Positions 1 through 13,835 of a DNA stretch of 64,000 nucleotides are shown here, piece by piece; within the stretch, counting starts at the first letter, position 1, and each line of letters begins with the position of its first letter. The translations under genes were made by a program, and so were the position numbers. Under the pieces are notes generated by a model that was given only the letters and a program-made list of their open reading frames with translations, was not told where the DNA came from and made no database searches. The DNA is from Paramecium tetraurelia (taxonomy: Eukaryota; Ciliophora; Oligohymenophorea; Peniculida; Parameciidae): the NCBI RefSeq assembly GCF_000165425.1, contig NW_001799628.1:186001-250000 (forward strand). Direction: 5' to 3'.

Positions 1-1152
1 TACAAGTTACTAGTAGTATTATTATTATGCAGCATTTGCATTTATCTCAGCATTGATAGAAGGGTATCTTTATTTTTCGATCTGTGAAATCATACCTGAA
101 TACATAACGTAGATGGAACATGCTCTGCAATTCAATGAGTCAGAAATCAAAATAACCCAATATAAGCAATCAAATATTACACTTGAAAGCAATAGGGCCA
201 ATCTGACTGATGACAAGATGGCTAACTCGTAATTCAAATACAGATACAGACAAAAGATAGAAAAGTCATATAAATCCTTTTTATCAAAAATCAATAGAGT
301 GGGCAAATCTAAATTTGTTACTTAAATTAATAGGATCATTCAATTTTCAATGTCTTAATTATTTAAGTTTGATCTCTTTGGTGATGTAACCTTCATTTTA
401 GTTCTATAGAATTGCAATTACAATGAATTATTTTATTTGACTTGCATCATCACTGGATTTACATAAGGAATCAATTTTATTTATTTTCTCTACTTAATCA
501 CTAAAGGACTTTTCTAATCTAGTAAGTCAATCCAATAATTATCATCCCAATTCATTAACGAGTTCTATTCCATTGGATTCCTAGGAAGAAATTCTGCTCT
601 ATCTAATTTATTAGATTCCATTGCTCCTTATAATGTGTCAGTCATCCCCAATAATAAATTAACCAGGGCCATCTTACCAAATTAAGCAGGAAAATCAATG
701 AGCAACCTAGTTAAAGTACAAATTTAAATTAATAATAACTTAGGGCTACTTCTTTTAGTTTATTTTTGAAGATTTGCCTCAAATAGTGATACAGACATAT
801 TTTACTGTGAACCAAGCTTGGAAGTAAGAAGGGGAATTGGAATTCCTAACATATCTAAGAATTGCCATCTCCTTATTAACAGTTGTAACCTCTTTTATAA
901 GGTAAATACTGATTAAAATAAATTAGATTTATGTCCATAAGACCAACAATTTTAGTGTAAGATGATTTTGATAAATTAAGTGATAGAAAGAAATTTAATT
1001 ATAAAAATATAAGAAAAGAATTATTACAAAATGAAAAAAAATAGCTAGCAATTTATTCAGAGTTCAGTTCCCATCCTTCAAATGAACAATATGAACGTAA
1101 TGCAGATGAAACTCATCCCTTAAATTTATAGTAATCATATTAAATTCCCTGA
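1..1152 (+). CDS. Multi-pass membrane protein, 3' part (5' end outside window)
   Basis: The frame is open from base 2 and ends at TGA 1150-1152 once introns at 716-743 (28 nt) and 902-926 (25 nt) are removed. The protein has several hydrophobic stretches (the first in the opening residues, others near 390-490 and 750-900) separated by a Lys/Arg-rich loop, so it is an integral membrane protein. After the first intron it carries the motif FEDLPQIVIQ. Short acidic-Pro-Gln motifs of this kind occur in XK-like membrane proteins, but the resemblance is too small to assign a family. The tail is hydrophilic and probably cytosolic. Function unknown. Confidence 0.7.
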
Positions 1153-1839
1153 AGCAGAAGATATCATGAATTAAATATTATTTATTAACCACCATACTCT
1201 CCTGTAATCAAATTTCATTTAATTTTACATTAACATATTTTTTATTCATTTTTTAAAAGCAATTTATTCTCATAAATCTCCGATCGATTTACAGTAATTA
1301 ATACTGAAAATTATAAATGGTTAACCAAAAGTAATTTACAGTAGGATAAAATGTCAAAAAAATTATGTATTTCATTAAACATATCTTATTCACCTATGTA
1401 TGAAAACAACCCTTAAAAGTAATATTGATGATCAGAAATTAATCTCTCCAATTTTGATATAAATTTACATATCTTCATACATATATTCTAATATTTCTAC
1501 TTAGATTTATGTCCATAGACTTATCAATTATAAATTACTTTAACATTCATAATCTGTATCAGACTGCAAAGTTAGTTATTAGCTCTTAATGAGGATTAAT
1601 TAATGAAAGATTGAAATTTATTAAAAATGCTTAGGAAAACAAGTCAAGAACAACTTCACCTTGATAGAGAAGTGGAGAATGGTTAGTTACTATCAATTAT
1701 TATAGAGAGCAGATTGAATTGCATAATAATAATGTACACAAAGTATATAATAAATAATCGTTTCTAAATGAAAACGGATAGTTGATTTAAAGTGATTAAG
1801 TTGATTGATTGATGGATGTGTGTAGCAATAATTTAATTA
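1153..1839. other. Intergenic, no convincing gene
   Basis: This stretch separates the membrane protein from the trichocyst gene. A plus-strand ORF of about 50 codons starts at ATG 1627, but it has no recognisable motif and I do not call it. The last ~100 bases before 1840 must contain the trichocyst gene promoter; no specific motif stands out from the A+T background. Confidence 0.5.
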
Positions 1840-2967
1840 ATGAAGATTGCCATATTGCTTATTTTAGCTGTTTCACTCAATGCAGTCTCAACAGACTTGA
1901 ATAGATAGGCCTAGAAGCATGTTGATGCCTTAATGAAAACTAATTGGGGACAAACCATCTTACAATTGGCTGAATTACATGCTCACACAGGAGGAGTTTT
2001 ATAAGACTTAGTAGGAGCAATTGAAGAAATGATTTAATAAATGTAAGATGAATTGGATGAAGTCGAATACAACTATGGAGTTAGAACAAATGAACACAAC
2101 TCATTATCATTATAATATACTTAAGAAGTTTAAGATGCTGATATTGGTATGTGATTTAAATTTAAATTAAGACATCTAAAGAAGTGCTGATACATTGGAG
2201 AATTTACTTTATCCAAGAAGAGAATAACTCAAGAGCAAGATCTAATAATTGATTGATTACTAAGAATTCAATAGAAAGAATGTCGATGAAGAAACATTGA
2301 TCAGAGAATAAGAGCATGAAGCCTTCGAAGCTTAAATCGCTGAATTCAACGATGCAGTTGGTGCCACTGATGATGCCTTAAACTTGTTGAGCACATTGAC
2401 CAACCCATCATTGGTTTAGATTCAAAAATTCTAAAACAATTTGAGAAAGATCGAAGCCAGAATCCAACCACATTCATAACACCAAACTTTAATCAAGGCC
2501 TTGATCACTTTGGCTTCAGAATAAAACTTCTCAGATTAAGGAATCATCAAACAAATCGTTGACAAATTGAATGAATTCAGAAATGCCGTCGTTGATGCCA
2601 TCAATGCTGCTACTGCTTAAGAAGCCTAAGATGTTCAAGACTACGAGGACAGAATTGAATAATTGGACGCTGAATATGCTGAATTCTAAAGATAAATTAC
2701 TAAAATTACCATTGATTTGAATGCTACTTAAGGTAATTGTCAAATAAAATGAAAATAGAAAAGATTGAACAATTTTTATCATTCCAAGCCCAAAGATAAT
2801 CTGACAGAAACACTGCTTAAGCTTTACTTGATTTGGAGAATGAACAATATGCTGATGACACCTAAATTTACACCGACTTAAAGAACAAATTAATCAGAGA
2901 TATTCAAGTGACTGAGGAAGCATTCAGTTTAGTCAAGAGCGTTGACTTCAGCAAAATTAAAGTCTGA
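1840..2967 (+). CDS. Trichocyst matrix protein (TMP) precursor
   Basis: This encodes a secretory precursor of the crystalline core of trichocysts, the extrusive organelles of Paramecium. The 358-aa protein starts with a clear signal peptide (MKIAILLILAVSLNAVS). The rest is almost entirely acidic, Gln-rich, heptad-like helix, as in the TMP family (T1, T2 and T4 types), whose precursors are cut in the secretory pathway before crystallising. Two introns, 2147-2171 (25 nt) and 2733-2758 (26 nt), restore a frame of 359 codons ending at TGA 2965. The family is large and multigene, so I cannot assign a subfamily. Codon use is biased toward GCC, ATC and AAG compared with neighbours, fitting an abundantly expressed gene. 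Confidence 0.88.
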
Positions 2968-3091
2968 TTGAATATATAAACAATATATTAATAATTATTC
3001 ATTGAGAATTTCTAGAATAAATTTTAATTGTAGTATAAAAGACATAGTTAAAAATGTTGATAAGAAATAAAAATTAATTTGAGGTAATTAA

Positions 3092-5176
<2,085 letters not shown>

Positions 5177-5690
5177 TATATTATGTTATTAATGTTGTAC
5201 AAATCTATATTTCTATTTTAAAAATACATCTATATTCTAACATAAATTAATGTAATTTTAGAATTAATTTCATTTATACTCATAAATTATAATAATATTT
5301 TGTAATTCTATTTAGTTTATATTAAATCTTTATTATTTCCATTGACTTTTATTATTTCTCTAAGATTAATATTAATTATGTTTATTTTAATTATGATAAT
5401 TGGGAGTATCAAGTAGATAGTTTAGAATTTCTTATCTCGCAAATAATATTCTAACTTGTAAATAATATCTCCCAGGCATATTATATATTAAATGATAAAT
5501 AAGTAATCCAAATAATAAACTATAATTATAAAAAAAATCAGACACAATTTAGTGTATCTTATGCTTATTTTTGATAATTATTTAATACAAAGAGGATATA
5601 AAAATAGATTTATTTTTATTAAACTAATTATCAAGACTGGGGAATTCAAAGGAAGAAGCTAACTATGAATATTAACAATTATATATTTAA
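5177..5690. other. Intergenic between convergent genes
   Basis: Hsp70 (plus) and the SAM-FHA-RING gene (minus) end toward each other here. The stretch is almost pure A/T with homopolymer runs and should hold both 3' ends. No ORF or structured element is visible. Confidence 0.6.
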
Positions 5691-7014
5691 TCAATTTTTG
5701 TAAATTCTAATTTGCTATGAGATCTTCATTTTGCAAATTGGACATAGTTACAAATTTTTACTACATTTGAAACAAGTCGAATTGTGCTTACAAGGGAGAC
5801 ACAATGCATCTCGTTCATTTTCATGACACAATGTACAAAAATTGTATTCATTATAATTTATACTGAATTTATCTAATTGGCATAGGTATTAATTAACTGT
5901 GCCAATCCTGACGATAGTCATTTCATCTTCTGAGGTAAGTGGATAAATCTAACTTGGTTGTCCATCTGCAGATAATCTTAGCCAAGTGCTAGATACAATT
6001 AATAACATATGCTATACCCATTAGTAGAGGAATGATCTTCAATAGTTACATCCTTGTCTACTAAATAAAATTTAGCATGTAAATTAGATAGATGGTGATC
6101 TTCAGGAAATGCTATATCTGCATTGGTCTTCCTGCCAAAAGTGACAGAGTTTTTCTCTTGATTGAGATGAAAACTAATTTATTCATCACAATTTGGTCCT
6201 TCCATAACAAGGAGTTCAAGTTGAATGCCATCAGAGACTTCCTCCAATTGAGTAACTTAGAACAGATTGCTGCCTAGTTCGATTAGCATATCTTGGGAGA
6301 GGTTCATTCTTTTTTAAATTTTAATATATGTTCCTGTAGTGCTTCCTATATCTTTGATGTAAAACTGTGAATGATAGTATGGAGTGATACCTTAGCATCC
6401 TAATATGTAACTTCAGCATGGAATCTACTGATATTTTCTTCTAATATGAGGATGTGATTGCTGGAATGTCTTCCAATCTTGGCTCCAGCTTGTTTGATAC
6501 AATAAAAGTTGTTTTGTTAACTTTCTAAAGGTTATAGGATGAGTTAATTTTCAATCCTAATTGTTGATTTTGTTCTAAGAACCATGTAACTCGTCGTATT
6601 GATTGATAATTGATTAGCATTATTTGTCCTAACAAGCATTAACATTCTTCTGGAGAGTGAAATCCTCATTGGGTGATTTCTTGATGGTATTGAGTTTCAT
6701 TTAGCATATGTAAATGCTATATTCTTTCAATCCTGTTGATATCCCTAAGGATTAGATAATGATTACAATTCATTAACTTTTTTTTGATCAATTTCGAGTT
6801 GATTCCCAATTCTTCGTCCAAGTCATCCTCTGTTATCTCTTCCAGAATGGAGCCATCAATTGAGCAATTCACTACAATAGAACAAAGGAAACTAGATACC
6901 AAACTTATCCTCCATCTAACCTAGTCCAATGAATTAGAGCCAAATAAGGACATCAGACACTTGCCATTTCTTAGGTTCTTTTGGCAATAGTAAATAGAGA
7001 GAATCATAATCCAT
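5691..7014 (-). CDS. SAM-FHA-FHA-RING protein (putative E3 ubiquitin ligase)
   Basis: Domains in order: a SAM domain near the N-terminus (KWQVSDVLIWLQFIGLG ... ITEDDLDEELGI), an FHA domain (GAKIGRHSSNHILI, RFHAEV, DIGSTTGTYI), a second FHA-like domain (VTFGRKTNADIAF, LSNLHAKF, DHSSTNG), and a C-terminal RING finger (CTLCHENERDALCLPCKH ... CFKCS ... CPICK). FHA domains bind phosphothreonine and the RING suggests ubiquitin-ligase activity, so a phospho-dependent ligase is the natural inference. Introns: 6872-6899 (28 nt), 6365-6390 (26 nt), 5989-6017 (29 nt). Between the SAM and first FHA domain (about 6640-6790) the frame is lost: a 22-nt GT...AG segment gives one continuation and no splice restores the FHA frame, so a base is probably missing or extra. 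The start ATG at 7014 directly precedes the SAM domain. Confidence 0.75.
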
Positions 7015-7070
7015 TTATAAAATATTAATATTCCCATGCTAATTCAGTTTATTTAAAGAGAAAATAAAGA

Positions 7071-8532
7071 TCATTTAATGAAGGCAATCACTATTGTAAT
7101 ATCGTCTATGACTTCGTCCTCTCTTTGCCAAGCTTCCCTTGCTAATTAAACCAACTTCTAGCAAGCCCCTTAACTGTCATCTCTCTTGTAATATTCATAA
7201 ACAATCTCAACAACCTATTCATTTGATAGAAATCTAAACTATAACAATAATGATATACTCCCAAATTCCATCCGAAGCAACTACAATAAACTTGTCACAT
7301 GGCAACAGAGAATGCTTAATTATCTCAGGCTCACAAATTACTCCAACTTAACTAGCAATATAATCCCCGAAACTCCTTGACATTGCCAATCCAGGCACAT
7401 CCTCATCCAATTTCCACACTCTTGCTGGTCCAATGGGATTCCCATCCTCATCACTATAAGCCTGTACTCTACCTCCCCTTTAAAGAATCCGAGCCTATTC
7501 CAAAAAGCAATCTGGCTTATGATCTTTGGATAATTCTATAACTGATAATTTGTTATCGAATCTCCCTATGATTGCTCGACTGTCTCCAATATTTGCACAA
7601 TACAACACATTATCAAAAGACAACACTACAACAGTTGTTGCCCCAGAGTATGTTATATCAATTCCACTATCCATCAATTCGTCACTTGTCTACAAAAAGC
7701 AATTCTTAAGCACTTAATTGATTTATCTAGATTCACATCAAATATTTACTTATCTCTCTCATAACAGGATGTCATATGAACTACTCCTTGCTCAACAAAT
7801 TGGGGAAGTACTTCCTATAAAAATTAGGCTACTTAATGCCCATTGGTTCCATGACCATCAGAAACTTGGATATACCAATCATTCTCTCTGCGACAAAATT
7901 TCTATATTAATTTGTATATGTCTTAATTTGTTTTGGTTTACCCATTATAGAGCATACCTGCAGCACTTTAACCGTTTGCTTTCACTATTTATAATTGCAT
8001 AGTCGAAATATCAGGATTACTTATGGAACGTGGCCCCTTAAATAATTTAGGTTTTAGTATTAACTATTGTTATTATTTCGTCATTTCCATTAATTTTTAA
8101 TACTTTTTTTGAATTGTTTCTTGGTTATACAGATCTTTTGGCTATTAAATTTGAGATTGTTTATTTTCATGCTTGTCTTATTTGATTTTGAGCAACAACG
8201 AAAGAGCACTTGTTGATAGATTCTAAGAATTCTCCTTTGTTTCAACTAATTTGCTATTTTAACGTGCATGAGTCTTCTTCAACAAAACCTTGCTCACATC
8301 CTTCAAATCCTTTCCACTCGCAGGTCTTGCCTTCTTAGCTTCTATTTTCGAAGTTCCCCCACTGTTTCTGTTACTGGAAACTAAATATCTAATTTGTATG
8401 ACAATCACATCCATACTTATTGGCAGTCACTATTGGAGATTTCAAACGAGCCTGTTATTCTTATTCGTTCTTCCTTTTCAATAAACTAGCATATAATTTA
8501 TCTGGAGATATCTATGAAACCTTCTATTTCAT
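7071..8532 (-). CDS. PP2C-type Ser/Thr protein phosphatase with long N-terminal extension
   Basis: Metal-dependent phosphatase (PPM family). About 185 residues of basic, Gln- and Ser-rich, probably disordered sequence (from MKQKVSQISPDK) precede the catalytic domain. PP2C motifs: VSDGHGTNGH (metal-binding Asp), SGATTVVVL, YCANIGDSRAII, SKDHKP, MSRSFGD, VVASDGIWE and the terminal EVIDDITIVIAF (metal-binding Asp). Introns 8389-8416 (28 nt), 7727-7749 (23 nt) and 7234-7258 (25 nt) leave exactly 462 codons. The gene lies 56 bp upstream of the FHA-RING gene on the same strand and 33 bp head-to-head from the PX gene. Substrate unknown. Confidence 0.88.
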
Positions 8533-8565
8533 ATTTGTTAGTTAAATATATAATTTATATAATAA
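8533..8565. promoter_or_regulatory. 33-bp divergent intergenic region
   Basis: The start codons of the PP2C gene (minus, 8532) and the PX gene (plus, 8566) face away from each other across only 33 A/T-only-looking bases. Both promoters must lie in this gap or overlap the partner's 5' end. No sequence motif can be singled out. Confidence 0.5.
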
Positions 8566-9825
8566 ATGATTTAAAATGTGATCGACGTAGTCGAGTCTCA
8601 AACTACATCCTAATCACTATTCTCAAAGCAGACTTATTACACCATTAAAGGCTCTGACAAAGATGGAAACTTCGAAGTCCATCGTCGATTCAAGGATTTC
8701 GTGGCTCTAAGGAATCTTCTAGCTCAACAATGGCCTGGATGCTATGTCCCAAGTTTGCCTGGCAAAAAGCTTTTTAATGGAAATGATCCAAAGACCATTC
8801 ATGATAGAAAAAAATTCTTGAATGCTTTCTGTCAAAAGTTAAGTCTATTACCTCATCTATTCCAAACAGATGCAGTCTCCCAAGTGTTTTTAAGATCCAA
8901 AGACGATAAGATCTATACTAAATTAGAATCAATCAAATCCTAATCTACCCAGGATCTTCTTTAAAAATACTAAACCACATTTGCTGATATTCTAGATGTA
9001 TGTTAATCTCATTTAAAGTTAAGACGGCCATTGATGCAAGCACACTTAAAGAGATTGATAATTTTGCAGATTAAGTCAGAAATTATAGTATAAAATTAAA
9101 AAGCATAAAAAAGATGATTAAGGATAGTGTAGATTCAGGCAAGAAATACAACAGCTGTCTAGAAGAAATAATCAAAACAAGACTAATTAATTTTGAAAAC
9201 TCATTTGTTACTCAATTTATCAATAAAGATGCCTCCTTGTTAATCTTCAACAGAATTAAGTAAGAATTAGCTGACACTTACCAAGAGAATTAAGTTTTCA
9301 GACTCAATAACATTGAAATATTGTTAGATCTGATTAGATTAGAATCTAAGGATTGTAAAGTATTTTATCTAAATTAATATTAAGATTGTATTAAGGTAAA
9401 TTAGTGACAGAATTAATTTGGAAAATAAAGTTAAGACTTTAGAAAACAAGATTATTGAATTGGAGAAGGAATTAGACAAATTGAACTAAGGCAAAGTCTC
9501 ATTCAAAAATTTGATTAAATAGAAGTCACCTGAGGATGCTAAAAAATAGGTTGAATAGGAAATAAGTGAAAGTGTTAAAGAAATCAAATTGTTATAAGAT
9601 TTGATTATTTTGATTAACAAAATCCTTGCACTGAAAGAAAGAAACAGATATGAAAATGAAAAGAATACTTAATTTAAAGAAATTATGGAGATTTTATAAT
9701 AGATGGAATTAGATAGTATCAAATTAGAGTCTTCATATTGGGGATTCATTTTAAATGAAACAAATCAATTAATTGCTTAAACATAGAATTAATCCCAAAT
9801 AGAGGATTAAATAAATACAGAATGA
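8566..9825 (+). CDS. PX-domain protein with C-terminal coiled coil (sorting-nexin-like)
   Basis: Residues ~1-115 form a PX (phosphoinositide-binding) domain: YYTIKGSDKDG, then VHRRFKDFVALRNLL with the conserved RRF...F motif, PSLPGKK, and DRKKFLNAFCQKL. The remaining ~285 residues are mostly charged and Gln-rich helix with heptad character, in the place where sorting nexins have a BAR domain. The likely role is membrane remodelling or sorting on PI3P-rich endosomes (inference from the family). Introns 8998-9023 (26 nt) and 9360-9384 (25 nt) give 403 codons including TGA 9823. The start ATG 8566 is the first in frame; the nearby ATG at 8576 is out of frame and followed at once by TGA. Confidence 0.85.
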
Positions 9826-9960
9826 TTTATAGAAATTTTAATGTCTCAAAAATATTAATTATCAAAAATCTATCATTTTATGTTATCCATAACCTTACTA
9901 TATTGATCTTTATTGAGTAATAAATTAGCAATGAGAAAATTCTACAAGTATTCTATATTT

Positions 9961-11811
9961 TCAACAGTTTGAATCTTGTATAAATTAATTATTAAATACA
10001 TTTTAAGCAAAAACTAACTTTGGTATTATTATAACAAAAAAGCTTTGAGTTTCTTCATTCATTTCTATTTGCGAAAAGAGTTAAAGTTATTTGATGTCTT
10101 ATTCAATAAATGGTTTAAGCAGGTTAATCATAAAATTGACTCCAAATTTAGAGTCAATGACATCGTAAATCACTTCAGATAATCTAATTTGAATTTGCTC
10201 TAAGATTAGTTCCTTAATGAAATCCTCATTGGTTATTGAGTATATTTTGAAGCCATACTCGACTTTTTAAGAATTATCAGCAGTTATCCTAGTTATTAAT
10301 TTTAAAAAGCAATTCCAAAAAGATACTATTAATTCTGACTATTTTATAGAAGAGTATAGCTTTAATATTTCTGTATAGTAATCTTGAGTTTGTTTGATTA
10401 GAAATATTCTTTCTAAATTAGAATGAATCTATTTAATTGTAGGCTATTTTTAAACTGAAAAGTCATTTTCTTCTTCATGTATTAAATCTAAATTTTGAAC
10501 ATTCAATTTAATTGATGGCTTTTATTTTAATGGCAATTCTTCAATATCAGAATCACTTGATTCAGATGTATCCAATTTCTTTTTAGAATTTTTTTTTTTA
10601 TTTTTCCAATTATTATCTAGTTTTTCCAAAAGATTAGCAATCAATAACTTTAATCTTTATGACGCAACTCGCTTCTCAATCCAACAAAGCCTAGGATATT
10701 TTTGAATTAATTTACAGCGTTCTAATTCCTTTAGGAGAAAAACAAAATTAATCTTTATTCCATTGAGTACATTCCTTTTACTTTAAAAAGGAAATGAAAT
10801 CTTGCTCTAATTAAGTATCCTCTCTATATTGTTTAATAAATAGATCATTCTTCACTAGAATTTTAATTATGGATACTTGCTGAAATAATATCAAGAAGAG
10901 ACTCAACAATTTCATCTGTAAAGAATGCTTATAAATTTTTATTCTCTAATAGATAGATTAGTCTATTTTGTAATTAGAGAATAGAATTATTGATGTACTA
11001 AATTTTGATGACTCTATCTTTATAAAGATGAACAATAAATTTATATTCTAAAATTATAGAACACTTTACTTCCGATAAAATTTTATTTCCTTTTAGTCAA
11101 TACAATAATTTCATCATCTTTGTTATATGAATTTTGAAATTCCTCGTAATTTTCTTAATAATAAATAAAGCTATTTAAATAGCTATCTAAAAATTAATAA
11201 GAATTTGTATGTTTAATTATTTCTTTCATCAATTAACTATACAAATGACGAAATTTATTTTAATTTGCCGCAATATTGATTAATTCTTCAATAAATGTGA
11301 TAACATCATCCTTCCTAAATATGTATAAGGACTTATTTACTATTTTTGAGTGAGTAGTTCAATAATAATTTTGCTGATCTAATTGTAATTTTATTGTGAT
11401 AATTGATTTAGTCTAAATTTAAGAGTCTTAGCAAATTCATTAGAGTTATTTTTGAGACCAGCAAACCAAGAGAGGTTTTTGAGGATTTCTTTTTTCTTTT
11501 CCATCTTAAGATTGTAAAAATAAATTCATTACTACTAATGGATCTTCATACTGTCTTTTCATGTATTACTTTTGAATTGGTTTCCGATGTATCAGTGGTT
11601 TTAAATGCTATACCAATGGATGATTAAAGAAGTCTTCTTTGACGAAATTTTTCAATTCTAATGCCGTATAAAATTTTTGATCGCTCGGCCAAAACACATG
11701 TACATTAGAATCGAAATGAATGATGGGTTATTTATCACAAGGAGTATTTGTAGGAGGCATTCTACCATTTAGCTACTCAAAAGAAATTTCATAGTTAAAA
11801 TGTTTCTTCAT
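9961..11811 (-). CDS. MIF4G-domain protein (eIF4G/translation-factor-like)
   Basis: Five introns of 28, 26, 22, 22 and 22 nt leave exactly 577 codons, ending at TGA 9963-9961. From about residue 95 the pattern matches a MIF4G helical domain: FAKTLKFRLNQLSQQNYNQI, then VITFIEELINIAANQNKFRHL, NFIGKYKFIVHLYKDRVI, and RLKLLIANLLEKLDNNWKN (compare the eIF4G helix before 'DLRKNNW'). A Ser/Asp/Lys-rich linker and a second helical region follow. MIF4G domains bind eIF4A-like helicases and RNA, so a role in translation or mRNA turnover is likely, but eIF4G, CBP80 and NMD factors cannot be told apart. A 24-nt intron near 9940 could extend the end to 9862. The start is 32 bp from the end of the upstream secreted-protein gene. 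Confidence 0.62.
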
Positions 11812-11843
11812 TATATATATATTTATTTATTATATTTGCCTGT

Positions 11844-12614
11844 TCAAATATCTTCATTTTCAAGCTCTCCTCTTAAGCTATCAACCATTTGATCGGTTTG
11901 TCTTTGTAATTCTTCTGGTGACAACTCACTTTAACCTGGAGTCTTTTCATAAGCAGCTTCTAAGTCCCAACTGGGTGCTTATTCCATCTATGGAGTTTCA
12001 GTCTATTGGAATCTGCTTTCGAATTGAGACATTTCCAAAAGTGATAATTCTTCTGGAAGCAATTAAAGTGGTTAACCATTCTCATCTAACAAATCCAGTT
12101 TATCAATTGCTCTGACATAATCTAAATTATCATCCTAAGGAATATGAGCCATTGGAGGAGATGGGGAATCTTCAATAAGAGCTTGCTTTCCCATATCAGG
12201 TGATGAACCATCGTTTGTGAATAAGTCTGCAAAATTAATTTCCTTTTAAGGAGTTTAATCTAAGGTTTCTTCCACATAAACTTAGTTTTCATTATCAGTC
12301 ACTTAAACAAAAGACTTTTGAGATTTTTTCACAGCATTATGAATAGCATTTCTTTCCTTCTATTCAGCCTTTTCAATTCTGTCTTAATTAGTTAAAGCAT
12401 TGGTAACAGTTTCGGATGAGGATATAACTCCTACATTATTGCTTAAATCATAAGACGCTCCAACATTTTCAGATCTAAAATGCAATATAACAATTTGTTA
12501 CTCAATTTGAACCAAATCTTAGGTATGCTTAGTTCCTTTATGTTGCTTGTGTTTCCTTACGTTGGCTCCATTTGTCAATACTAATACCAATAGAAGAATA
12601 GCTACGTATTTCAT
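11844..12614 (-). CDS. Secreted acidic protein, unrecognised family
   Basis: A single exon of 257 codons. It begins with a strong signal peptide (MKYVAILLLVLVLTNGA) followed by a basic His/Lys-rich stretch (RKHKQHKGTKH). The rest is acidic and rich in Gln, Ser and Pro, with repeated PP/EE motifs and no Cys pairs, so it is probably an extended secreted or vesicle-lumen protein. I recognise no family. Possible homes are trichocysts, alveolar sacs or the cell surface, none of which is shown by the sequence. The gene ends 32 bp before the MIF4G start. Confidence 0.75.
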
Positions 12615-12887
12615 TTTTTTATATTATTAATCCGTTTTATATTGTAATTAACTAAAATTGCTGTATAATAAAAAATAGCATTTTATCTATTTTTATTTGC
12701 TAAATGAGACTTGAGAATGTATCAATAATGAGAGATCATTAAAAATAATACAATTCAGAATCTAAAATAATAATATTATTATATTACATAAGACTATTAT
12801 TAAATTAGCATTCTAATTATAAAATTTCAAGATTATTCACTATTCAAATATGAGACATTGATATAATACATTGTGTTTTATTATATA

Positions 12888-13835
12888 TCAATAAAACAAA
12901 AATTAATTCAATATAATTTACTTATTTAATTACTACAAAGATGATCTATCTAACTACACGATCCATCTTTGTTTGTTTATGTGATCCATAAGAATATTCA
13001 TTTTATCTGGAAGCAAATTTATTATATTCTTAAGTGTTTTTTCTATTTCACTTTTAACTTTATTAAAATGAACACTAAGTATTGTAACGATATTATCATA
13101 ATACATGAAGCTAACTCCTCGTTTGTCGTAGTGTTCAATTAAGTGATTTAAGAAGTCAAGATGAAACTATATTAATTCTTTGGAGAAGATTTGCCTCGTC
13201 AATTTTATTGGCTTAATATCAGGTGAATCATTCAAATCAAAGTCATTATGATAGATTTTGAATTAAGATCCGAATTATTCAAAATCTTCACAATTAATTA
13301 TTGATAAATGTTCTTTATGTTTTATTTTAACTTAATAATCAAGTATATCTCTTAGTATTGTCATCCTTTTCTCAATTATTTCAGACATTTATTTGTATTC
13401 TTGCTAAGATTTAATAGCATTTTTGTTATCATTCTTATTAGAAATATTTAAAAATGGATGCTAAATTACAATGCCTTCTGAATTCACTTTAATTTTATAT
13501 AAATTAGGATTCAAATTTAATAATTGGAGGACTTAGATGATTTCTGTAAAATTGTTCTAAACAGAAAAATATATTTAGCATTAATTTCTTAAAACATTCG
13601 TTTCTATTCTCTTGCATAAATCTAAAAGACATGCATATTTTTTTGGAAGTGGATAAAACCCACCTTTTTGATGTATACCAAATTTTTATCTTAGACTCAA
13701 GAAGGGTATAAAAGAGGTCTCATTTTTTTTAATGATGGCTGACATCGTTTCATCTTCAAATGAGTTAAAAAGGTCTAGTTTCACCTTCTTGATTGTAAGT
13801 TAGATGCTATCACATATAAATAAGAAATCAGACAT
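12888..13835 (-). CDS. Winged-helix protein resembling replication-licensing factor CDT1
   Basis: One uninterrupted frame of 316 codons from ATG 13835 to TGA 12888, with no intron. Residues ~65-130 run GGFYPLPKKYACLLDLCKRI ... FTEIIQVLQLLNLNPNLYKI. This follows the order of the CDT1 geminin/MCM-binding winged helix, in which 'LP.KY..L...F..ld' is followed by a helix, a beta turn and 'P..Y'. The C-terminal half is helical with a second possible winged helix (LIQFHLDFLNHLI). If correct, it loads the MCM helicase at origins. Similarity is by pattern only and no catalytic residues exist to check, so the name is tentative. Confidence 0.45.

Noticed and set aside
1627-1785. Short ORF before the trichocyst gene
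   Set aside because: About 50 codons, no motif, no splice support.
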